A stretch of 16,089 nt of DNA from an uncultured Candidatus Melainabacteria bacterium (GCA_934777245.1 CAKVND010000050.1:1-16089); one strand, 5' to 3'. Numbered from the stretch's first letter, positions 1-6,811 are shown. The notes: a model not told the origin generated them from the sequence alone. Translations and numbers: made by a program.

Positions 1-62
1 AAGAAGCTGAAGCTATCAAGAAACAACTTGAAGCTGCTGGCGCTACTGTTGAAATCAAGTAG
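1..62 (+). CDS. rplL: 50S ribosomal protein L7/L12, C-terminal end (partial)
   Basis: Only the last 19 codons and the TAG stop are present, read from base 3. The peptide ends EAIKKQLEAAGATVEIK, which matches the conserved C-terminal helix and final strand of L7/L12 (E. coli ends in a similar ALKKALEEAGAEVEVK). L7/L12 forms the ribosomal stalk that recruits translational GTPases. The gene starts outside the window. A strong terminator follows 18 bases after the stop, so rplL is the last gene of its transcript and rpoB does not directly follow it here. The identification rests on a short peptide, but the match is distinctive. Confidence 0.85.
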   Translation, partial: EAEAIKKQLEAAGATVEIK

Positions 63-78
63 TTTGACATTATTTGTT

Positions 79-116
79 AAAAGAGTTCAAGTGGTTTTCC
101 ACTTGAACTCTTTTTG
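79..116 (+). terminator. Rho-independent terminator of rplL
   Basis: A perfect 14-bp stem (81-94 with 99-112) closes a TTTT loop and runs into TTTTTG. Two further A-T pairs extend the base. It ends the ribosomal protein transcript. Confidence 0.92.
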
Positions 117-168
117 TTAAAATTATTAAAAGACTGGGTTTCTTATTTTACAATTCACTTTCAAAATA

Positions 169-194
169 GCAGGTCAAGTACTGCCTGAGAATAA
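169..194. repeat. Degenerate REP-like palindrome
   Basis: This stretch (GCAGGTCAAGTACTGCCTGA followed by GAATAA) differs at about 5 of 26 positions from the GTAGGTCAGGCAATGCCTGAC-AATAA unit found at 11573 and 12377. It appears to be a decayed copy of the same REP-like family. Decay makes the call less certain than for the other copies. Confidence 0.5.
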
Positions 195-203
195 CTTTTC
201 ATC

Positions 204-236
204 AGTTGAGTTCAATTATAATAGTTGAACTCAACT
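204..236. repeat. 12-bp inverted repeat in the rplL/small-gene gap
   Basis: AGTTGAGTTCAA (204-215) pairs exactly with TTGAACTCAACT (225-236) around a 9-nt AT-rich loop. It lies downstream of the minus-strand gene ending at 280, but no T-run follows on the minus strand, so it is not a canonical terminator. It could be a weak transcription or mRNA 3' end structure, or an operator. The rest of 63-279 shows no coding signal. Confidence 0.5.
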
Positions 237-279
237 ATAGATTTAATCTGAATTGTTATGTTGCTTAAGTAAGTTATAT

Positions 280-549
280 CTATTTAAATGTATTATAAGT
301 TGTATTTACATTTCTAGACATTGTATCCATAATACCTAAAATATCATCTGCCGGAATTTCTTTGTTTTCAACAGTAGGGTTATTGTCAACATTAGGGTTG
401 TTTCCGCCAACAGCTTTGTTGTATTCATCTGATAGTCTTGCATTGTCACGAGCAAGCTTTGTTTTGTCCAAATTGTTTGGTTGTGGTTGATGTTGAGATC
501 GTCGAGTAACCAAGTTTAATAAATGTGTATGTGATGCTGATAGTCCCAT
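280..549 (-). CDS. Small MGLSAS-type hypothetical protein (89 aa)
   Basis: The protein begins MGLSASHTHLLNLVTRRS and continues hydrophilic and Asn-rich. It has no signal peptide or membrane segment. The N-terminus resembles a class of small proteins I associate with Gastranaerophilales that begin MGLxxSQARxLxLTxRxS; this is recalled, not searched. No function is known to me. The start at 549 is chosen because AAGGAG sits about 6 bases upstream of the ATG. A longer reading to 645 begins with GTG, lacks such a site and adds an unconvincing Lys-rich leader. The gene is monocistronic, and its leader contains a (CTA)12 tract. The reading frame and start are well supported; the role is not. Confidence 0.72.
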   Translation of the reverse strand: MGLSASHTHLLNLVTRRSQHQPQPNNLDKTKLARDNARLSDEYNKAVGGNNPNVDNNPTVENKEIPADDILGIMDTMSRNVNTTYNTFK

Positions 550-642
550 AAAGACTCCTTTCTGTTCGGTTGAACATTTTTTGTGTACTCTCTTTATATC
601 GGCATTTTTTTTGAAAACTTTAGGAGTTTTTAAACCGGCGAA

Positions 643-681
<39 letters not shown>

Positions 682-692
682 GTTTGCGCCAA

Positions 693-722
693 TTGTAAAG
701 ATTTTTTATTTTTCTTAACAAT
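693..722 (-). promoter_or_regulatory. Possible promoter of the MGLSAS gene
   Basis: On the minus strand a TTGTTA hexamer and a TACAAT hexamer are separated by about 18 bases, immediately upstream of the CTA tract. Both are imperfect and the region is AT-rich, so this is only a candidate. Confidence 0.35.
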
Positions 723-819
723 TGAATATATGTTGAAAAATATTATTACGAAAATGTAACAATTACAAAAATATTGGAGCGCGAAGAAGTGTTTATATGA
801 ATTAGAAATAAAAAATGAA

Positions 820-890
820 AGATTATGTCTAGTCACTCGTCTTACAAGTGAGGGTTATGGGAAGGTGATACCCTGTAAGGGTAAGAATAA
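820..890. other. Unassigned pairing-rich intergenic stretch
   Basis: CTTACA (841-846) can pair with TGTAAG (874-879), and inside it GGGT can pair with ACCC (868-873). CACT/AGTG can form an alternative arm on the left side. The local G+C is higher than the flanks and no reading frame is convincing. It may be a small RNA or a leader structure, but no terminator fits it on the plus strand and no known RNA family is recognised. Confidence 0.25.
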
Positions 891-924
891 CAAAAAGCGA
901 GAAAATCTTATGATTTTCTCGCTT
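891..924 (-). terminator. Terminator of the HTH protein gene
   Basis: A perfect 13-bp stem (895-907 with 912-924) with a 4-nt loop is followed on the minus strand by TTTTTG. It lies 27 bases beyond the stop codon of the minus-strand gene ending at 951. Confidence 0.88.
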
Positions 925-950
925 AAAAACATAAAATACATAAAAACGAA

Positions 951-1505
951 TTAAACTTCCAAAAATTTTCTTGCACAATCAAACATTGTTGTTACAAGTC
1001 CTGAATTTGCATAAATATTCATGCCTGCGGATTCTAGCACTTGTTTCATTCGAGTTTCCCATAAAGAATAAATTTCTTCTTCGGGCATATTCAAGGTTTT
1101 GCCTATCATTTTTAATTCTTTATAGTCTATCGGTAGTGGTAGCGCACCTCTTAATACATCAACAATATCAATACGTTTTTTTCGAGGAAAAGATTTTAAA
1201 AAAGATACAATTGAAAGTTTATTTTCTTTAATATAGTTTTTAAGCGTTTCAACAGACTCATCAATCAGAATTGGTTCTTGAGGGATTCTATACTCTGAAA
1301 ACTCTTCAGGCTCAATATTCATAACTGTTGCAATACGCTCGATTGTAGTTCCTCTTGTGGAAAACGGAACTGTTTCATCTATAAGGTTATAGACGTAGGA
1401 TAAGGTGACACCTATCATTTCAGCAAAATCTCTTTTGTGAAGAGCATTCTTTTTAAGAAATTTTGCAACTTTTTCAGAACTTTTTTCAGGGATTATTTGT
1501 TTCAT
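951..1505 (-). CDS. HTH (XRE-like) domain protein (184 aa)
   Basis: Residues 10-65 (SEKVAKFLKKNALHKRDFAEMIGVTLSYVYNLIDE) read as a helix-turn-helix of the Cro/C1 (XRE) class: helix, turn at EMIGV, recognition helix around LSYVYNLI. A second helical region follows (LKNYIKENKLSIVSFLKSFPRKKRIDIVDVLRG, then YKELKMIGKTLNMPEEEIYSLWETRM) and looks like another HTH-like or dimerisation repeat. It is probably a cytoplasmic DNA-binding regulator with an unknown target. The start at 1505 is preferred because GAGAGG lies 8-9 bases upstream. Longer readings (start near 1574 or 1595) have weaker sites and reach toward the promoter region. It is divergent from miaB, so the 168-nt gap could carry an operator for either gene. 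Confidence 0.75.
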   Translation of the reverse strand: MKQIIPEKSSEKVAKFLKKNALHKRDFAEMIGVTLSYVYNLIDETVPFSTRGTTIERIATVMNIEPEEFSEYRIPQEPILIDESVETLKNYIKENKLSIVSFLKSFPRKKRIDIVDVLRGALPLPIDYKELKMIGKTLNMPEEEIYSLWETRMKQVLESAGMNIYANSGLVTTMFDCARKFLEV

Positions 1506-1673
1506 AATTATTACCTCTCGTATTTTTTCCTTGATTTGGTTATTTATAAGATACGATATTGTAAAATTTTTCATAACCCTACTTTTGGTACGCAAGAGGA
1601 TTAATTGAATAAAAGTTAAAATAATAAATGATTTCTTTACCTTTGTTGTAAAATAGAATAAAAGGAGTAATAA

Positions 1674-2984
1674 ATGAAAAAGGTATATATAGAAACTTTA
1701 GGTTGTCAGATGAACAAATCTGATGCAGAACGTATGTTTGGTATGCTTGAGCATTGTGGTTACACACAAACTCTTGAACCGAAAGAAGCTGACATGCTTA
1801 TCATTAACACTTGTTCAATAAGACAACTATCAGAAGATAAAGCATACAGCGCAATTGGGGTTTGGGGAAAATGGAAAAAGAAAAATCCTGATTTAAAAAT
1901 AGTTTTTGCAGGTTGTGTTGCTCAACAAGCAGGCAAAGATTTGTTTAGACGCGCGCCTTATGTTGATTTGGTTTTGGGAACTCAAAGACTTTATGAATTG
2001 CCAAATCTTGTAAAAAGAATTGAAGCCGGTGAAAGAGTTGTTTCAACAGAAGAAAAGCCTTTTGAAGAAAGTGATATTCAAATTAACCGTGTAAAAAGTA
2101 TTAACGCTTGGATACCGATTATGGAAGGATGTAATAATTTCTGCACATACTGTATAGTACCTTATACAAGAGGCCGTGAGCGTTCAAGAAAACCTGAATT
2201 GATATTGAGTGAAATAAAAAAGGCTTTGAGTGAAGGTTTTAAAGAGATTACGCTTCTTGGTCAAAATGTGGATTCTTACGGAAAAGATCTTGAACCGCAC
2301 CAAAATCTTTCTTGGCTTTTAAGACAAGTAAATGCGCTTGATGGTAATTTTAGAATAAGATTTGTAACTTCTTATCCGACTGATATTACGGAAGAACTTA
2401 TTGATACAGTTATTGAGTTGGATAAAGTTTGCGAATATTTTCATATTCCAATGCAGTCAGGGGATGATTATATCTTGAAGAAAATGAACAGAAGATATGA
2501 TTATGCAACTTATAAAAAGATTTGCGATAATTTGAGAAACCGTATTCCTGACGTAACAATAACCAGTGACTTTATTGCAGGTTTTCCGGGAGAAACTGAG
2601 GAACAATTCCAAAATACATTGAATGCTATGACTGAATTAGAGTTGGATTATTCTAATACAGCGGCATATTCCCCTAGAGAAAGAACTGTTGCTGCAAAAT
2701 GGGTTGATTTGTATGTGCCGGAAGACGTTAAAACGGAGCGTTTAGCGAGATTAAACGAACACAACAGGGAATGCTGTTTGAAGTCTAATCAAAAATACGT
2801 TGGACGTGAATTGGAAGTTTTGATTGAAAAATTTGAAACAAGAAACGGCAAAAATGTTATTACAGGTAGAACCCGTAATAATAAGATTGTTCACATACCT
2901 TATGATAAGGATATTACAGGTGAATTTGTCAATGTAAAAATTACAAGAGCCAGAACTTGGTACTTAAACGGTGAAATGATTTAA
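1674..2984 (+). CDS. miaB: tRNA-2-methylthio-N6-dimethylallyladenosine synthase MiaB
   Basis: A radical SAM methylthiotransferase that converts i6A37 to ms2i6A37 in tRNAs reading UNN codons. The N-terminal UPF0004/MTTase domain carries the auxiliary [4Fe-4S] cysteines C11, C47 and C81. The radical SAM core begins near residue 145, with CNNFCTYC giving C153, C157 and C160, followed by IVPYTRGRERSR, which is diagnostic of MiaB against RimO. A TRAM RNA-binding domain occupies roughly residues 370-433. The length, 436 aa, is normal. AAAGGAG lies 6-7 bases before the ATG. Its partner MiaA, which makes the i6A substrate, is not in the window. A REP-like palindrome separates it from alr. Confidence 0.97.
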   Translation: MKKVYIETLGCQMNKSDAERMFGMLEHCGYTQTLEPKEADMLIINTCSIRQLSEDKAYSAIGVWGKWKKKNPDLKIVFAGCVAQQAGKDLFRRAPYVDLVLGTQRLYELPNLVKRIEAGERVVSTEEKPFEESDIQINRVKSINAWIPIMEGCNNFCTYCIVPYTRGRERSRKPELILSEIKKALSEGFKEITLLGQNVDSYGKDLEPHQNLSWLLRQVNALDGNFRIRFVTSYPTDITEELIDTVIELDKVCEYFHIPMQSGDDYILKKMNRRYDYATYKKICDNLRNRIPDVTITSDFIAGFPGETEEQFQNTLNAMTELELDYSNTAAYSPRERTVAAKWVDLYVPEDVKTERLARLNEHNRECCLKSNQKYVGRELEVLIEKFETRNGKNVITGRTRNNKIVHIPYDKDITGEFVNVKITRARTWYLNGEMI

Positions 2985-2989
2985 AAAAA

Positions 2990-3015
2990 TGTTGGGCAGG
3001 AATGCCCAACCTACA
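2990..3015. repeat. REP-like palindrome with GTAG edge (family 2)
   Basis: GTTGGGCA (2991-2998) pairs with TGCCCAAC (3003-3010) around GGAA. On the minus strand it reads GTAG followed at once by the palindrome, the layout of REP elements mobilised by RAYT (Y1 HUH) transposases. Palindromes ending in CCCAACCTAC are widespread in bacterial genomes. It lies between miaB and alr and lacks a T-run, so it is not an obvious terminator. Confidence 0.7.
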
Positions 3016-3044
3016 TACTGTATAGAAAGCTAAAAGAAGACGAA

Positions 3045-4166
3045 ATGAAAAATGTTAGACAATCAAATGTAAATATTCATAAAGATGCTTGGGTTGAAAT
3101 CAACTTAGAATCTTTAGCACAAAATATTATTGAAATAAAAAAAGGAATTCCAAAAGATAAAAAGTTTTTGGCAATTGTTAAAGCCGATGCTTACGGACAT
3201 GGCGCATCAATGATAGCGCAAACAATGTTAGCTTCAGGAGTTGATGCACTAGGTGTTTCTTCTGTTGATGAAGGCTTAGATTTACGTGCGGTTAAAATAA
3301 AATGTCCTATATTGGTAGTTGGTGCAATTCCTTTGTGGGCGATAGAATCTGCGGCACAAAATAATATTGCGTTTTCAATTTTTAATAATGATCATTTAAA
3401 AGCTTGTAAAGAAGTTTATGAAAGAACCGGATTAAGACCAAAAGTTCATGTTAAGATTGATACCGGCATGAATAGAATTGGTGTCAGATCAGAAGACGCA
3501 GTTGAATTTATTAAAAAAGTTCAAAAGGCGGATTATTTGAACTTTGAAGGCGTGTTTACACACTTGGCTTCCGCTGAGGAAGAAACCGAAACTCAAAAAC
3601 AAATAGAGCGTTGGCATAGTGTTGTTGATAATATTGATACAAAAGGTCTTTTACTGCACATTCAGAACACCGCAGCAACTTTTGCTTATGATATAAAATC
3701 AAATATGGTAAGAGTTGGAATTTCTCTATATGGTTTGTATCCTGATTTGCCACAAAAAGTTAATTATAAACCGATTGTAAAACAAATTATGGGACTAAAG
3801 GGTAGAATAACTAATATTCATGAAGTTAAAGCCGGAGAGGGTGTAAGTTATTCACATAAATTTGTTGCTTATGAACCGACAAGAGTTGCAACTATTCCAA
3901 TAGGTTATGCCGATGGAGTATCAAGAGGTTTGTCTAACAAAATTTGCGGGAAAATTAACGGACAAAAAATCAGACAAATCGGAAATATCACAATGGATCA
4001 AATGATGTTTGATTTGGGTGATGTTGATGCAAAAGTCGGCGATGTTATAACGCTTTTAGATGATGAAGATTTGAGTCTTGATAATTGGGCAGAAATATTA
4101 CATACTATTAATTATGAACTGACTTGCAGACTTAAGGTAAGATTGCCGAGAGTTTACGTAAGATAA
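3045..4166 (+). CDS. alr: Alanine racemase
   Basis: A PLP-dependent enzyme interconverting L- and D-alanine, providing D-Ala for peptidoglycan. The N-terminal TIM barrel has the PLP lysine in AIVKADAYGHG (K46). HVKIDTGMNRIG (135-146) and MVRVGISLYGLYP (221-233) are family-conserved. The second catalytic base is Y269 in GEGVSYSHKF. The C-terminal beta domain includes ATIPIGYADGVSRGLSN and ITMDQMMFDLG. The length, 373 aa, is typical. The start has only a modest AAGAAG upstream, but the N-terminus aligns with the family a few residues before DAWVEINLESL. It lies 60 bases after miaB in the same direction and may be cotranscribed. Confidence 0.96.
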   Translation: MKNVRQSNVNIHKDAWVEINLESLAQNIIEIKKGIPKDKKFLAIVKADAYGHGASMIAQTMLASGVDALGVSSVDEGLDLRAVKIKCPILVVGAIPLWAIESAAQNNIAFSIFNNDHLKACKEVYERTGLRPKVHVKIDTGMNRIGVRSEDAVEFIKKVQKADYLNFEGVFTHLASAEEETETQKQIERWHSVVDNIDTKGLLLHIQNTAATFAYDIKSNMVRVGISLYGLYPDLPQKVNYKPIVKQIMGLKGRITNIHEVKAGEGVSYSHKFVAYEPTRVATIPIGYADGVSRGLSNKICGKINGQKIRQIGNITMDQMMFDLGDVDAKVGDVITLLDDEDLSLDNWAEILHTINYELTCRLKVRLPRVYVR

Positions 4167-4174
4167 ACTTAGTT

Positions 4175-4206
4175 CCCTCTCCTTGGGGGAGGGCTAGGGT
4201 GGGGGC
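4175..4206. repeat. G-rich palindromic intergenic repeat
   Basis: CCCTCTCC (4175-4182) can fold on GGGGAGGG (4186-4193) with one G-U pair, and GCTAGGGTGGGGG follows. This matches a 'CCCTCTCC...GGAGGGCTAGGGTG' motif seen in many bacterial genomes. A truncated inverse copy lies at 15993-16008. It spans the gap between alr and the next gene and supplies the only G-rich sequence upstream of that gene's start codon. Confidence 0.65.
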
Positions 4207-4210
4207 TTAT

Positions 4211-4576
4211 ATGAAAAATTTACTAATTCTACTATCAATGTTAACACTACCGACTTTTGCGGCGGACAACGCACAATTGCCAACGACTCCCGCAAAACAA
4301 GTTACAACTCTAAATCAATATTTTGAATATTTACCAAACGCTGTTCATAATAATTGGACCCCTTATAAAGCAAATCAGGATTATGAAGTAACTGTTCAAT
4401 TCCGGGTGAAAAAGAACGGGGAAATAACGGAGCCTTTTATTGTAAACTCAACTAATAAAAACGCAAACGCAGCTGTTTTAAATGCTGTAAAATCTGGCGC
4501 ACCATATTTACCACTACCAACAAGCTTTAGCGGGGACAGTGTTAATACTCAAGTAATGCTAAAATATTTAAAATAA
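4211..4576 (+). CDS. Secreted TonB C-terminal-domain-like protein (121 aa)
   Basis: The N-terminus MKNLLILLSMLTLPTFAAD is a signal peptide with likely cleavage after an Ala near residue 17-18. From about residue 40 on, LPNAVHNNWTPYKANQDYEVTVQFRVKKNGEITEPFIVNSTN followed by NANAAVLNAVKSGAPYLPLP reads like the TonB C-terminal fold: V-x-F-x-V-x-x-x-G, then an Ala-rich helix, then the final strand. There is no N-terminal membrane anchor or Pro-rich spacer, so it is not a classical energy-transducing TonB but a stand-alone periplasmic domain. An in-frame GTG at 4199 exists but would precede the signal peptide. The only ribosome-binding candidate is the GGTGGGGG of the preceding repeat. Confidence 0.75.
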   Translation: MKNLLILLSMLTLPTFAADNAQLPTTPAKQVTTLNQYFEYLPNAVHNNWTPYKANQDYEVTVQFRVKKNGEITEPFIVNSTNKNANAAVLNAVKSGAPYLPLPTSFSGDSVNTQVMLKYLK

Positions 4577-4616
4577 CAAAGACGCGCCCAAAACAACAAT
4601 ATTCGTTACCATAAGT

Positions 4617-4667
4617 AAAAATACTGATTTAAAGGCGTACTTTAATCAACGCTAAATTAGTATTTAC
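4617..4667. terminator. Bidirectional hairpin between convergent genes
   Basis: AAATACTGATTTA (4619-4631) pairs with TAAATTAGTATTT (4653-4665) with one G-U, and inside it GCGT pairs with ACGC. It lies between the convergent TonB-like (+) and XRE (-) genes. On the minus strand it is followed by TATTTTTAC, consistent with termination of the XRE transcript. Confidence 0.55.
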
Positions 4668-4670
4668 AAA

Positions 4671-4889
4671 CTAAATATCTCTAGTTAAAATAGAAAGTTC
4701 AACACCCAATACGTTAGCAATATCAATTACTTTCAATATTGTAGGGTTAATCTTACCTGTTTCAATTAAACTAATAGAGTTTCTTGAAATGTTTGTAAGT
4801 TCTGCTAATTTCTCTTGAGAGATATCGCGTCTTAGACGTTCACTCTTAATGTTAATTCCTAAATTTCTTAATCTATTCTTATCTTCCAT
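4671..4889 (-). CDS. XRE-family HTH transcriptional regulator (72 aa)
   Basis: A compact single-domain Cro/C1-type regulator. INIKSERLRRDISQEKLAELTNISRNSISLIETGKINPTILKVIDIANVLGV covers all five helices, with SQEKLAELTN as helix 2 and SRNSISLIETG as the recognition helix. No effector domain is present, so it is probably a dimeric DNA-binding protein. The start at 4889 is chosen for a GGATGA site 10 bases upstream. An ATG at 4907 is possible, while the one at 4949 lies upstream of or inside the best promoter. It resembles small autonomous XRE proteins found alone or in toxin-antitoxin loci, but no toxin is adjacent. A terminator and a structured RNA candidate lie directly upstream. Confidence 0.85.
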   Translation of the reverse strand: MEDKNRLRNLGINIKSERLRRDISQEKLAELTNISRNSISLIETGKINPTILKVIDIANVLGVELSILTRDI

Positions 4890-4932
4890 AATATTATTTT
4901 CATCCATTGTTTTAATTTTTTCTATACACGAT

Positions 4933-4960
4933 ATTTTACATAAAAACATTATTATTTCAA
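4933..4960 (-). promoter_or_regulatory. Probable promoter of the XRE gene
   Basis: On the minus strand TTGAAA (4955-4960) and TAAAAT (4933-4938) are separated by 16 bases. Transcription would begin near 4926, which argues against translation starting at 4949. Confidence 0.5.
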
Positions 4961-4964
4961 ATTT

Positions 4965-5000
4965 TAAAAAGAGCCGATTTTTTAACAGTCAAATCAGCTC
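4965..5000 (-). terminator. Second (distal) terminator of the structured RNA
   Basis: GAGCCGATTT (4971-4980) pairs with AAATCAGCTC (4991-5000), ten pairs with one G-U. Read on the minus strand it runs into TTTTT. It lies between the upstream RNA candidate and the XRE promoter. Confidence 0.75.
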
Positions 5001-5010
5001 CTTTACTATA

Positions 5011-5038
5011 TAAAAGGGCAAACTCAGAGTTGCCCTTT
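5011..5038 (-). terminator. Proximal terminator of the structured RNA
   Basis: AAAGGGCAA-type arms (5013-5021 with 5030-5038) form a stem of about nine pairs, followed on the minus strand by TTTTATATAG. It comes directly after the three-way-junction structure. Confidence 0.75.
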
Positions 5039-5125
5039 ACCGCATTTAACCTCAGGAGGGAGTACGCCCTCTGTAAACTTGCTGCTTAGCATGTGGGTTA
5101 TAGCGGTCGATCTCGTATATTATTA
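5011..5125 (-). ncRNA. Unidentified structured RNA candidate (about 110 nt)
   Basis: Read on the minus strand, ACCGC (5103-5107) pairs with GCGGT (5039-5043), and AACCC/GGTT (5096-5100 with 5047-5051) extends this stem. Two hairpins sit inside: ACATGCT-AAGC-AGCAAGT and GAGGG-CGTACT-CCCTC, giving a three-way junction. A terminator hairpin with GGGCAA arms (5016-5035) and a TTTT tail follows directly, so an independent short transcript is plausible. It lies after the pepA terminator and before a second terminator. I do not recognise it as SRP, 6S, tmRNA, RNase P or a known riboswitch. Strand is inferred from the terminator; the promoter is not clear in the AT-rich upstream sequence. Confidence 0.5.
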
Positions 5126-5165
5126 ATATAAAGGATTTTGTAAGAATAACATTGGACAAATTAAC

Positions 5166-5204
5166 TAAATAAAACGGCGGACTTTTATGAAAAGTCCGCC
5201 GTTT
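5166..5204 (-). terminator. Terminator of pepA
   Basis: A perfect 15-bp stem (5172-5186 with 5190-5204) has an ATG triloop and is followed on the minus strand by TTTTATTTAG. It lies 18 bases beyond the pepA stop codon. Confidence 0.92.
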
Positions 5205-5221
5205 AGTTTATAAACAATCAA

Positions 5222-6622
5222 TTATTGCTCTAAAATATAGTTCAATAACGTTCTAACGCCTGCACCGGTTGCACCTTTAATAAACTCTTGTTGAGGTTTT
5301 TCAAGGTAAGCAACACCAGCAATGTCGATGTGCGCCCACTTAACGTCTTTTACGAATTTTTGCAAGAACACACCTGCTGTTGAAGCACCGCCCCAACGAG
5401 AACCTGTGTTTTTCATATCTGCAATATCACTCTTTAAGCTGTCAAAATATTCATCCCAAAGAGGAAGTTCCCAATATTTTTCACCACTTCTGTCAGCTGT
5501 TGAGATAAGATTTTTAACCAAAGTTTCATCATTGCCCATAATACCTGCAGCGTTTGTACCCAATGCAACAACACAAGCGCCGGTAAGAGTTGCAAGGTCG
5601 ATAACTTCGTCTACACCAAGTTCACAAGCGTAGCATAGAGCGTCAGCAAGAGTTAATCTGCCTTCTGCGTCAGTATTATCAACTTCGATAGTTTTACCGT
5701 TTTTTGCGGTTAAGATGTCACCAGGTTTGTATGCGCTACATCCCGGCATGTTTTCGCATGCGGCAATAATTCCGTGAACTTCTACTTGCGGATTGAATTC
5801 TCTTATAATGCTCATTACACCTAAAACGCAAGCAGCTGCTGACATATCATCTTTCATTGTAAGCATTGAAGATGCAGGTTTAATGTCTAATCCTCCACTG
5901 TCGAATGTAATACCTTTTCCGATAATTGCAATGCGTTTTTTAGGATTATCAACTGAATATTTCATATGAATGAATTTAGGTTCTTGAGCGCTGCCTTTTG
6001 CAACGGCTAAGAATGCGCCCATGCCCATTTTCTCACATTCTTCTCTATTGTAGATTTTTGTTTCAAGTCCAAAATCGCATGCTATATTTGCAAGTTCTGT
6101 TGGAGTTGCAAGTTGAGCAGGTTCATTGGCTAAGTTTCTCGCAAATGTCATGGCTGAAGCAATTTTTTCTGCTTTTTTAACAATTTCTTCATTTGCTTGA
6201 ACATATACTTCTTTTATTTTATTATCCTTCTTTTCAGATTTATACTTATCAAAAGCATAATCTGCTATTAATGCACCCATTGTGAATTGTTCCGAATAAT
6301 CAAATTCAATTCCTTCAAGAGAGAATGCAACTTTTTTAGCTTCCATTTGCATGCACTTTTTAACTGCTTTGTAAATAGCCTCTCTCATTTTGTTTGGTGT
6401 AAAATCTTCTTTTTTACCTAAGCCTAAAACAAGTACTTTTCTATAAACTTCTTTACCGTAAGTTGGAAGAAGATATGTTTCGCCGAATTTACCTTTAAAA
6501 TTGTCTTGTTCAATAGCGTATTTGTTAGCAAGTTCACTAACTGTTTTTTCGCCTTCGAACATGTTTACAACAAGGATGTCAGCATCAATAGTTTTAACAT
6601 CTTGAACAACTTTGATTTCCAT
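5222..6622 (-). CDS. pepA: Leucyl aminopeptidase (M17 family)
   Basis: A cytosolic, hexameric, two-metal aminopeptidase releasing N-terminal residues during peptide turnover. The C-terminal catalytic domain begins near residue 155. GKGITFDSGGLDIKP gives metal ligands K236 and D241 plus catalytic K248; D259 follows in MKDDMSAAA. The M17 signature NTDAEGRL (316-323) gives D318, E320 and R322. The N-terminal macro-like domain covers about residues 1-150. The length, 466 aa, is slightly shorter than the usual 480-500 but no core motif is missing. AAGGAG lies 9-10 bases before the ATG. Some M17 members also bind DNA; nothing here tests that. It is a single-gene unit with its own terminator. Confidence 0.95.
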   Translation of the reverse strand: MEIKVVQDVKTIDADILVVNMFEGEKTVSELANKYAIEQDNFKGKFGETYLLPTYGKEVYRKVLVLGLGKKEDFTPNKMREAIYKAVKKCMQMEAKKVAFSLEGIEFDYSEQFTMGALIADYAFDKYKSEKKDNKIKEVYVQANEEIVKKAEKIASAMTFARNLANEPAQLATPTELANIACDFGLETKIYNREECEKMGMGAFLAVAKGSAQEPKFIHMKYSVDNPKKRIAIIGKGITFDSGGLDIKPASSMLTMKDDMSAAACVLGVMSIIREFNPQVEVHGIIAACENMPGCSAYKPGDILTAKNGKTIEVDNTDAEGRLTLADALCYACELGVDEVIDLATLTGACVVALGTNAAGIMGNDETLVKNLISTADRSGEKYWELPLWDEYFDSLKSDIADMKNTGSRWGGASTAGVFLQKFVKDVKWAHIDIAGVAYLEKPQQEFIKGATGAGVRTLLNYILEQ

Positions 6623-6651
6623 AGTTCAAAACTCCTTTCTTATTTACCCCT

Positions 6652-6680
6652 ATTTTAAGCAAGTTTTAAGAAAAATTAAA
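6652..6680 (-). promoter_or_regulatory. Possible promoter of pepA
   Basis: On the minus strand TTTAAT (6675-6680) and TAAAAT (6652-6657) are 17 bases apart, placing the transcript start about 20 bases before the pepA start codon. Neither hexamer is perfect. Confidence 0.35.
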
Positions 6681-6717
6681 TACGTTAATTAGATTATAAA
6701 AAAAATAAACAAAGTGA

Positions 6718-6746
6718 TTGACATTAAAAAATGTTTATAATATGAT
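6718..6746 (+). promoter_or_regulatory. Promoter of tRNA-Val
   Basis: A perfect TTGACA (6718-6723) is followed after 17 bases by TATGAT (6741-6746). It directs transcription through a leader of about 60 bases into the tRNA. A perfect TATAAT also occurs at 6736 but is too close to this -35. Confidence 0.75.
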
Positions 6747-6811
6747 TGTCTTGTTGACAGCCGGTAGGACGAAACAAAAGAGGAAACTCAAAAGTAATAG
6801 TCCCGCAAGAT

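Noticed and set aside
971..1231. A plus-strand reading frame opposite the HTH gene
   Set aside because: It is antisense to a gene with a good ribosome-binding site, a terminator and a recognisable HTH domain. Its own product is hydrophobic and lacks family features.
5011..5125. SRP RNA, 6S RNA or a known riboswitch class
   Set aside because: The SRP GGAAGGAAGC loop, the long 6S duplex with central bubble, and purine, TPP or cobalamin motifs were looked for and are absent.
6754..6759. A second TTGACA before tRNA-Val
   Set aside because: No -10-like hexamer occurs at 16-18 bases downstream, and it sits inside the leader of the better promoter.
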